A DNA stretch of 5,163 bases, from NCBI GenBank assembly GCA_946479055.1, contig CAMLEX010000409.1:1-5163 (forward strand). The letters are read 5' to 3'. Position 1 is the first letter of the stretch; each line of letters starts with the position of its first letter. The position numbers and the translations under genes are program-made. This stretch comes from an uncultured Bacteroidota bacterium (GTDB taxonomy: Bacteria > Bacteroidota > Bacteroidia > Chitinophagales > Chitinophagaceae). Under the pieces are notes generated by a model. The model saw only the letters and a list, made by a program, of their open reading frames with translations, searched no databases and was not told the DNA's origin. Shown here in pieces: positions 1-5,163 of this stretch.

Positions 1-694
1 CATTCAGCATCACATACATATCATTAGCCACACACCATCCAACCACTTCTTTCACCCGGTTAAGCCAGGCAGGGTCAATTTTCGCTTTGGCCGGATCGCT
101 TAAATGAGTCCAAACCCAGTTACAGGGAATCCGTACAGAATTGAAACCTATTTGTTTTATAAATTTCACATACGATTCGGTCATTTTACTATTCTGCCAG
201 TCGCCTTCGGCTGGGGATTCCATGGTATTGCCAAAATTTATTCCCAAATGCATTTTTGCCGCCAGTTGTACGGCCGTGCTGCTCATTCCAGAAGCATCTG
301 GTGCTTTGGGGCTTGTGTTATAAGACGGGTAGATAGTAGGCGGTTGAGTAATCTTTACCCGCCTGTTCTGGCCGTTTGATGAGCTTATATCTAAATAGCC
401 TGAGCGACTCGCTCCTGTACCGTTTTGGCCTAAGGTTGTTAAGTGAATTGTGGCGCTGCCACTGCTGCCCGTTTTTTTATCTATTTCCAACCACGAAGAA
501 AGAGGGTTATTGACACTCCACGCTGCGTTAGATGATATTGTTATATCGGATGCCCCCCCTTCGGCTGGAAAAGTAATTGCACTTGGAGAAACTGATAGCT
601 CAGCGGCAACTTCATTCTTTTTTTTACAGGATATAAGCGATAATATCGCCATAAGAAATCCTAAAATAATAGGGGTACGTTTGATATTATTCAT
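1..694 (-). CDS. BACON-domain GH5 glycoside hydrolase, surface lipoprotein (5' part only)
   Basis: This is a probable endo-acting glycoside hydrolase of family 5, anchored as a lipoprotein and likely on the cell surface. The first 231 residues are in the window; the rest lies beyond the left edge. The start is the first ATG after an in-frame TAA at 704-706. Residues 1-23 form a lipoprotein signal: basic NNIKR, a hydrophobic core, lipobox LISC with Cys23, then KKKNE. Residues 33-117 match a BACON domain: LSVSPSAITFPAEGG, then NAAWSV, an SGSATIHL stretch and the closing VKITQPP. A Pro/Ser-rich linker covers about 118-140. The GH5 barrel starts near 144 with GINFGNTMES, followed by GFNSVRIPCNW, whose Arg188 is the conserved GH5 active-site arginine, and then NDMYVMLN. 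The acid/base and nucleophile glutamates are not in the window, so activity cannot be judged. The subfamily is unresolved; GH5_4-like endo-beta-glucanase is one option. The gene follows the SGBP gene after 206 bases. Confidence 0.88.
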   Translation of the reverse strand, partial: MNNIKRTPIILGFLMAILSLISCKKKNEVAAELSVSPSAITFPAEGGASDITISSNAAWSVNNPLSSWLEIDKKTGSSGSATIHLTTLGQNGTGASRSGYLDISSSNGQNRRVKITQPPTIYPSYNTSPKAPDASGMSSTAVQLAAKMHLGINFGNTMESPAEGDWQNSKMTESYVKFIKQIGFNSVRIPCNWVWTHLSDPAKAKIDPAWLNRVKEVVGWCVANDMYVMLN

Positions 695-729
695 TTTAAA
701 AATTTATACTATTTATTATAAATATTTCT

Positions 730-759
730 GTGAACTAAGGAAGGGCCAGGAAATTCAAA
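730..759 (-). promoter_or_regulatory. Weak candidate Bacteroidota-type promoter for the GH5 gene
   Basis: Reading the minus strand, TTTG (756-759) is followed after 18 bases by TAGTTCAC (730-737). This partly resembles the Bacteroidota sigma-ABfr pattern of a -33 TTTG and a -7 TAnnTTTG; the -7 box matches poorly at its 3' half. A better -7 match, TAACTTTC at 781-788, has TTTG only 14 bases upstream, which is too close. A promoter in this gap is plausible because a terminator-like hairpin precedes it, but neither candidate is convincing from sequence alone. Confidence 0.2.
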
Positions 760-840
760 CGCCTGTCATCCTCCTTATTTGAAAGTTATCTTGCGGCGAT
801 AGCAAAGCGCCATAGTAAGCAGATCCTTTATTTGTTTTAA

Positions 841-868
841 AGAACAGCCTGTGGAAACAGGCTGTTCT
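841..868 (-). terminator. Perfect 12-bp hairpin after the SGBP gene, probable terminator or attenuator
   Basis: Bases 841-852 and 857-868 are perfectly complementary: a 12-bp stem with six G/C pairs, closing a 4-base loop at 853-856. It lies 32 bases past the stop codon of the SGBP gene. On the minus strand the stem is followed by TTAAAACAAAT, so with the TTCT end of the stem it has a short, imperfect U-rich tail. On the plus strand the stem is followed by AACGAG with no T run, so it is oriented for the minus-strand operon. The poor U tract means termination may be incomplete. An RNA-stabilising 3' hairpin is an alternative role. Confidence 0.65.
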
Positions 869-900
869 AACGAGTGCTAACTGCTTATGCTATATGTGAT

Positions 901-2418
901 CTATTTTATTTTTACAACTCTGAAATTATCAAAGCCACCATAAAAGCCGGTAGCAGTAGCTGATGCGGCGTAATTCTTAATCCTTACATTGAGACCAGTT
1001 TTACCGGGTGTGGGGCCTAATAAATTTGAGAGTGAAGTAACAGGAGCTCCCCTTCCTTCACCAAGTGTAAGATCGGCTTTTAGGAACCTGGATAGCGGGA
1101 TAGTAACAGTTATCCAACCTTTGGTAGTATATGCCGATGTAGCTGTTGAAGAAGTTTTCCAGGGCTCGTACAGTGCTATATAAGAATCCGTGAAACCACT
1201 TTGAATACGAAGTGAGCCACCGTTCCATGAATTGGGAATATTCATTTCAAATTTCAAAGCCCAATGACCAACCGTGTCGGTTAAATTAGCAGCAGGTACC
1301 CACAATGCATCCCCAATGGGTATATGGCTATTACTTGCACCAGCAGCCAGAGGGCCATCTTTTATAGAAATGAACATGCCTGTGTTACCGGTCATTTCAG
1401 GGCAATCTGATATCCATCCCCCGTTACTCACGACAGAAAGCCTGGATCCACCCCACCATTGCCATCCAAAGGCATCTCCCCATTCAAAATTTCCTAATAC
1501 GCCGGTTATGGGACTGTTACGGTACTTAACATTATACACATTATTAACATCATAAACAGTAGTAACAGTACCAAAGGGTGTTGTAATAGATACCTGCCCA
1601 CTTTGTGAAATGTCAGGCAAAACGAAACCTACGGAACTTCCATCATCTGATGAAACAAAAGAGGTAATACTTGTACCGGCATAAGTAAATGTTTCAATAC
1701 TTTTCAGGTATGTACCATAGATGTAAACTGAATCGCCAGTATTGGCATTTTCATTGGAAACGGCTGTAATGGTTGGCGTTGCAACTATTTTAAAAACAAC
1801 TGTACCGCTCTTGGTAGTTACTACTACATCTCCGCTCATAGGAGCTGGATTTGGCATAACAAAACCAAGGGAAGTTCCATAGTAGTCTGATACAAAGGAA
1901 GCAATGTTAGTTCCTCCATAAGAAAGACTTTCAACTAAAACCAGGTTGGCTCCATAAAGAAAAACAGAATCTCCCGGGTTGGCGAACACGTTGGATATTG
2001 CCGAAATAACCGGTGTGTCTGGCCCCAGTTTAAAGGAAAAGGTAGTTGTACCCGCCGTTGTTGTATATTCTATCGTATAGAGCTTGCTGGTATCAATTGT
2101 TGAAAAAATCATGGGCGGTATTTGCACTACTGCACTGTTAGGAGAAAACAAAGTGCCGTTAAAAGAAGTAGATACACCATTAAATTTTATTTCAACCGCA
2201 TTTTGCAAATGCTGACCTGTAATAACCACCCACTGACCATCCGCTACAAGGCTATGAAGCGCTGTGTCATTTGGAGAGGCGACATAATCAATAACTCCGG
2301 TAATTACAGGATTTTGCTCTATATTCTTTTTGCAGGAAGTCATTAACAGTAGTAACGCCATCGTTATACTGAAAAAAAGAAAGCCAGCATTTATTTTATG
2401 TATTTTTTTCATAATCAT
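901..2418 (-). CDS. SusE-position surface glycan-binding lipoprotein, three IPT/TIG-like domains plus C-terminal binding domain (SGBP-B type)
   Basis: This is a non-catalytic outer-membrane lipoprotein that should capture polysaccharide at the cell surface for the SusCD importer. The 505-residue product begins with a lipoprotein signal ending in MTSC, with Cys29, then KKNIEQ. Residues 36-130 form a first Ig-like domain (GQWVVITGQHL, VEIKFNG). Residues 135-211 and 214-290 are two similar IPT/TIG repeats, each with TPxIxAxSN, GDSVxxYG and GFVxP. Residues about 293-505 form a C-terminal domain rich in tryptophan (W313, W319, W321, W322, W335, W373, W386, W398, W420, W435), ending in GFYGGFDNFRVVKIK. 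Length, domain order and this ending fit the SGBP-B family, whose C-terminal domain binds xyloglucan in B. ovatus; the glycan bound here is not known. Start: a second ATG lies two codons in (2410-2412) and would give the same mature protein. It lies 35 bases after susD, so it is probably co-transcribed. Confidence 0.9.
   Translation of the reverse strand: MIMKKIHKINAGFLFFSITMALLLLMTSCKKNIEQNPVITGVIDYVASPNDTALHSLVADGQWVVITGQHLQNAVEIKFNGVSTSFNGTLFSPNSAVVQIPPMIFSTIDTSKLYTIEYTTTAGTTTFSFKLGPDTPVISAISNVFANPGDSVFLYGANLVLVESLSYGGTNIASFVSDYYGTSLGFVMPNPAPMSGDVVVTTKSGTVVFKIVATPTITAVSNENANTGDSVYIYGTYLKSIETFTYAGTSITSFVSSDDGSSVGFVLPDISQSGQVSITTPFGTVTTVYDVNNVYNVKYRNSPITGVLGNFEWGDAFGWQWWGGSRLSVVSNGGWISDCPEMTGNTGMFISIKDGPLAAGASNSHIPIGDALWVPAANLTDTVGHWALKFEMNIPNSWNGGSLRIQSGFTDSYIALYEPWKTSSTATSAYTTKGWITVTIPLSRFLKADLTLGEGRGAPVTSLSNLLGPTPGKTGLNVRIKNYAASATATGFYGGFDNFRVVKIK
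1549..2016 (-). repeat. Tandem duplication of an IPT/TIG domain inside the SGBP gene
   Basis: Two adjacent 77-codon units (1786-2016 and 1549-1779) encode domains that align along their length with about half of the residues identical and only one gap. Shared blocks are TPxIxAxSN, ANxGDSV, SFVS and GFVxP. The DNA is clearly diverged, so this is an old domain duplication and not a recent, recombination-prone repeat. Confidence 0.7.
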
Positions 2419-2428
2419 TTATTTTAAA

Positions 2429-2446
2429 TTCTTAATTTATTAAGAA
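2429..2446. repeat. Perfect 8-bp inverted repeat between susD and the SGBP gene
   Basis: TTCTTAAT at 2429-2436 and ATTAAGAA at 2439-2446 are exact inverted copies around a 2-base centre. The element sits within the 35-base gap, 10 bases upstream of the SGBP start. It is almost entirely A/T, so as an RNA hairpin it would be weak, and it has no U tract of its own. It could be a minor intercistronic processing or pausing element, or chance in a very A/T-rich spacer. Confidence 0.4.
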
Positions 2447-2453
2447 CAATTAA

Positions 2454-4052
2454 TTAATAATACTTTACCGGTGCATCTGCCAATTTTGGATTTGCTGTTA
2501 ACTCTGCTGCCGGTATTTGCAATGTAAATGAGCTCGCTGTTGCAGAAAGCACCGGCACAACAGGACCATTGGCATCTGGTGTAGCAACCCCGTTATCATA
2601 ATTGAAAAAAGCACGGTTTTGCGCATTTATAATAGACAAGGCTTTTGGCATGTTCCAATAAGAAAGCCTTACCATATCCCCCCAATATTGTCCTTCAAAA
2701 GCCAACTCAATTCTTCTTTCTTTAATAATACTGTCAATGTCTATTGTTGTAGCCTTCTCAAGACCAGCCCGTATTCTTACTTCGTTAAAGTAATCTAACG
2801 CCTCATCATCGGAGGTGCTGCCATTATTGCCAAGAATAGCTTCAGCATATATCAGGTACACATCGGCTAACCTTAACGCAGCATCATGTTCAGGCGATGA
2901 CCATAAATCCATAAGCGGCGAACTGTTATCTACCTCGTTGCCAATAATGTGTTTTTTCATACTTGATCCCGTAGCCTTGTAACCACCATTCGCCGCATCC
3001 AATTCAGGATAGTGATCGCCGTTAACCATAAAGGTGGCCCTTCGCCTTACGGCATCTTTACCCGAATACAATAAATACAAGTCGTAAGTAGGTTTCATAG
3101 AAGCCCATCCTCCAACTTTTTTGGGCATAATAGTAACGGTTGGAGCATAGTTATTCCACGTATTACCACCACCGTATCCAACGCCTGCCTGCCATTGAAA
3201 CGCAAATAACATTTCCGGAACATCGTTATTTTGTGGTTTAAAAAGGTCATAATAACCTTGGTGGTTAGGATCATCCTGTCCAAACAATGCTAACCCTTTA
3301 TTTTTGCACACATTTCCTGCATATTTTTTGGCACTGTCTAAGTAAGCCTCGTTGCGTGTGCCATTACCCCCTAAACCCGCCATTGTTAAATACACTTTGC
3401 TCAGCATACCTTGCGCCGACCATGTAGTTACCCTGCCGGCAACATCAGTAGCAGGCAGGTTTTCTACTGCATAAGTAAGGTCGTTCGTTACAAATTTGTA
3501 CACATCCGGTACTACGATGCGGTTAAGCAGGGGGTTATCAATCAGCTTGGTGTTGTCTTCAATAATAGGTACGGCACCCCAATGCAACACCAAATTAAAA
3601 TAAGCATATCCCCGTATAAACCTTGCTTCGGCTATCGCCGCGTTTTTTTCTGCTGCTGGAATCGTAGCGGGGGCATATTGTTGTATGCCGAGAATAGTAT
3701 TGTTGCATTGACCAATAAGGATGTATAATCCTGTCCATGCATTTTTCACAATGCCGTTAGAAGCCGAAGGGTTTACCCCGAAAAGTTCATTATTATCAAT
3801 ACCCTGGTATTGACCAGTAGTTCCGTTTCCACTTAAAACATCGCCAAATGGTAAAAGACCTTCGTGATGCCACTGAAAATTGGCAGGCCCTCCGTAAAGG
3901 CTGGCGGTAGCCATTCTTATTTCTTTGGTAGATTGATAAAAGTTATTGGAAGCAATTTGAGATTTCGAAGGGCGGTCGAGAAAATCCTTTTTACATCCGG
4001 CTACCGCCACAAGCAATAGCAAAGGGATGAATAGTTTATTTATTGATTTCAT
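2454..4052 (-). CDS. SusD/RagB-family nutrient-binding outer-membrane lipoprotein
   Basis: This is the substrate-binding lid of a SusC transporter: it binds oligosaccharides at the cell surface and closes over the SusC barrel. The 532-residue length is typical of the family. Residues 1-20 are a lipoprotein signal (basic KSINK, leucine-rich core, lipobox VAGC with Cys20), followed by the classic SusD start KKDFLDRPS. The N-terminal helical (TPR-like) part carries the family signature AEARFIRGYAYFNLVLHWG (141-159) followed by VPII. The C-terminal half has RLADVYLIYAEAI (394-406), a YFNEVRIRAGL block (421-431) and IIKERRIELAFEGQYWGDMVR (442-462), all typical of SusD_RagB. Aromatic residues near 299-323 (WNNYAP, GGWASMKPTY) are candidate glycan contacts by position only. 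The start at 4052 lies 18 bases after the susC stop, and the SGBP gene follows after 35 bases, so the three form a tight operon. The ligand cannot be told from this protein alone. Confidence 0.97.
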   Translation of the reverse strand: MKSINKLFIPLLLLVAVAGCKKDFLDRPSKSQIASNNFYQSTKEIRMATASLYGGPANFQWHHEGLLPFGDVLSGNGTTGQYQGIDNNELFGVNPSASNGIVKNAWTGLYILIGQCNNTILGIQQYAPATIPAAEKNAAIAEARFIRGYAYFNLVLHWGAVPIIEDNTKLIDNPLLNRIVVPDVYKFVTNDLTYAVENLPATDVAGRVTTWSAQGMLSKVYLTMAGLGGNGTRNEAYLDSAKKYAGNVCKNKGLALFGQDDPNHQGYYDLFKPQNNDVPEMLFAFQWQAGVGYGGGNTWNNYAPTVTIMPKKVGGWASMKPTYDLYLLYSGKDAVRRRATFMVNGDHYPELDAANGGYKATGSSMKKHIIGNEVDNSSPLMDLWSSPEHDAALRLADVYLIYAEAILGNNGSTSDDEALDYFNEVRIRAGLEKATTIDIDSIIKERRIELAFEGQYWGDMVRLSYWNMPKALSIINAQNRAFFNYDNGVATPDANGPVVPVLSATASSFTLQIPAAELTANPKLADAPVKYY

Positions 4053-4070
4053 AAAAGTTAATCGTTTTTT

Positions 4071-5163
4071 TTACTTTGTTAATTTCACATTTACACCAAC
4101 GGAAAATACTCTTGACTGAGGATAATACCCTCCATCATAACCAGCCTCCAATGCATTCCACGAACCAACTTCAGGATCCATACCCTTGTATTTTGTTATG
4201 GTGAATGCGTTGGATACATTAGCATATAACCTAAGAGAATAGATATGCGCTTTCGCCAATATATGTTGAGGCAAATTATATCCTATGGTAATGTTTTTAC
4301 AACGAATAAAGGAAGCATCTTCTAAAAACAAATTTGTAAAACGCTGATTTTCATTTGCATTACCGTTCCTCAGACCCACAATCGTAGTATTGGGGTTGGT
4401 AACATATACATTATTTACATCATTAGGGTCACCGGCAGGGTCAACTAAAGCAGTTTTGGCATAATTTAATATCCCGGTAAAGTAGTTGGTATTATTTATA
4501 GGGTACATTTGGTTAACCGGCAATTCATTATACACTTTGTTGCCGATGCTTCCACTAAAGAAAATGTTTAAATCAAAGCCTTTATAATTAAATGAGTTAT
4601 TGAACCCAAACTGAAATTTTGGTAGTGGTGAACCTAAGAAAGTTTGGTCCCTTGTATCAATAATACCGTCGCCATTTAAGTCTTTGAACATACGGTCGCC
4701 ATACCATATACCTTTATTATTATCTAATCTGTCAATTGGCTTAACATTTCCCTGTTGGTCGGCCGGCAAAGCGTGGTTTTTAAAATCATCGGCAGTAGCA
4801 AATACGCCATCATAAATATAGCCGAAAAATGAGCCAATAGGTTGGCCTGCTACGGTTTTTGAGTTTCTCGAAACAAGGCTGGCATCAGCGCCGGCACCTA
4901 AGTTCAATACTTTATTAATATTACGCGATACAGTGATATCAGTTTTCCATGAGAAATTTTTGTTTATGATATTGGTGGTTCCTACTCTAATGTCAATTCC
5001 TTTATTGCTCATAGAGCCAACATTTACATAAGGCGCCTGCATTGCACCTGGCGACCACCCGGCAGTAGTACCGGAATACGCAGCATATGGTACTTTTAAT
5101 AATATCCCATCGGTATGACGATCGTAAACATCTATTGAAAAATTTAATCTCCAGTTAAAGAAT
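4071..5163 (-). CDS. SusC/RagA-family TonB-dependent outer-membrane transporter (3' part only)
   Basis: This is the C-terminal 363 residues of the beta-barrel that imports oligosaccharides across the outer membrane using TonB/ExbBD energy. The frame stays open to the right edge; an ATG at 5040-5042 is internal, because the 40 codons before it encode typical SusC barrel sequence (FNWRLNFSIDVYDRHTDGIL). Family features in the fragment, numbered from its first full codon, are NVGSMSNKGIDI (47-58), VAGQPIGSFFGYIYDGVF (104-121), an acidic DLNGDGIIDTRDQ loop (161-173) followed by FLGSPLPKF, LEDASFIRCKNITIGYNLP (280-298), LYANVSNAFTITKYKGMDPEV (312-332) and the closing strand SRVFSVGVNVKLTK. Full SusC proteins are usually around 1000 residues, so roughly the last third is seen. 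The signal peptide, carboxypeptidase-like domain, TonB box and plug are outside the window. An 8-A run overlaps the stop codon (4065-4072). It is paired with susD 18 bases downstream. Confidence 0.96.
   Translation of the reverse strand, partial: FFNWRLNFSIDVYDRHTDGILLKVPYAAYSGTTAGWSPGAMQAPYVNVGSMSNKGIDIRVGTTNIINKNFSWKTDITVSRNINKVLNLGAGADASLVSRNSKTVAGQPIGSFFGYIYDGVFATADDFKNHALPADQQGNVKPIDRLDNNKGIWYGDRMFKDLNGDGIIDTRDQTFLGSPLPKFQFGFNNSFNYKGFDLNIFFSGSIGNKVYNELPVNQMYPINNTNYFTGILNYAKTALVDPAGDPNDVNNVYVTNPNTTIVGLRNGNANENQRFTNLFLEDASFIRCKNITIGYNLPQHILAKAHIYSLRLYANVSNAFTITKYKGMDPEVGSWNALEAGYDGGYYPQSRVFSVGVNVKLTK

Noticed and set aside
755..776. Perfect Shine-Dalgarno-like AAGGAGG (770-776, minus) followed by a tiny open frame, ATG ACA GGC GTT TGA, upstream of the GH5 gene
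   Set aside because: The ATG abuts the motif with no spacing, the frame is only four codons, and Bacteroidota rarely use Shine-Dalgarno initiation. Probably chance, though a leader-peptide role cannot be excluded.
104..782. Plus-strand open frames at 104-379, 141-323 and 450-782
   Set aside because: They lie opposite or across the start of the GH5 gene, whose minus-strand product has a clear lipobox, BACON domain and GH5 motifs. The plus-strand products resemble no family I recognise.
789..818. G/C-rich patch (GGCG...CGCC) in the GH5 leader as a riboswitch or structured RNA
   Set aside because: Only a 4-bp stem with a long loop can be drawn, and no known riboswitch core is recognisable.
989..2346. 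Plus-strand open frames at 989-1183, 1274-1555 and 2122-2346
   Set aside because: They are wholly inside the SGBP gene on the opposite strand and look like shadow frames with no domain features.
3095..3728. Open frames at 3095-3283 (minus) and 3411-3728 (plus)
   Set aside because: Both are inside the well-supported susD gene in other frames, and neither has a recognisable motif.
4065..4072. 8-A run (minus strand) at the susC stop codon as a programmed slippage site joining susC to susD
   Set aside because: The run overlaps the stop codon itself, and the conserved SusC C-terminal strand is already complete before it. The susD gene has its own start and signal peptide, so no fusion product is expected.
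5040..5042. ATG at 5042 as the start of the SusC protein
   Set aside because: The same frame is open for 40 more codons to the window edge and encodes typical SusC barrel sequence, so this Met is internal and the gene is cut by the window.

Overview
The window looks like one segment of a Bacteroidota polysaccharide utilisation locus (PUL). Every supported gene lies on the minus strand. In transcription order (right to left) these are the 3' part of a susC-like TonB-dependent transporter, a complete susD-like lipoprotein, a complete SusE-position surface glycan-binding lipoprotein with three tandem Ig-like (IPT/TIG) domains, and the 5' part of a BACON-GH5 surface glycoside hydrolase. A susC/susD pair with lipobox-bearing partners is diagnostic of Bacteroidota. 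The A/T-rich start regions without Shine-Dalgarno sequences fit this. The lipoprotein N-termini of the CKK type and the sequence style suggest an environmental Chitinophagia/Sphingobacteriia-like bacterium rather than a gut Bacteroides, but that placement is an impression, not proof.

Layout: 4071-5163 is the C-terminal 363 residues of SusC, whose N-terminal part lies beyond the right edge. After 18 bases comes SusD (2454-4052). After 35 bases comes the glycan-binding protein (901-2418). A 206-base gap (695-900) follows, holding a perfect 12-bp hairpin that probably ends or attenuates the susC-susD-SGBP transcript. The GH5 lipoprotein then starts at 694 and runs off the left edge, before its catalytic glutamates.

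How the parts should work together: the GH5 enzyme and the glycan-binding protein sit on the cell surface as lipoproteins. The enzyme cuts a beta-linked polysaccharide, the binding protein and SusD hold the chains, and SusC (with SusD as its lid) imports the oligosaccharides using TonB energy. A SusCD pair, a multi-Ig SGBP with an aromatic-rich C-terminal domain and a BACON-GH5 enzyme together recall the xyloglucan and mixed-linkage glucan loci of Bacteroides ovatus. A beta-glucan or related hemicellulose is therefore the best substrate guess, but the window does not prove it.

No RNA genes, insertion sequences, CRISPR arrays or regulator genes are visible. The plus-strand open frames are shadows of the minus-strand genes. 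I see a conventional PUL and no evidence of a new type of system. The points worth a second look are the hairpin before the GH5 gene, the clustered homopolymer tracts in the GH5 reading frame, and the substrate question.
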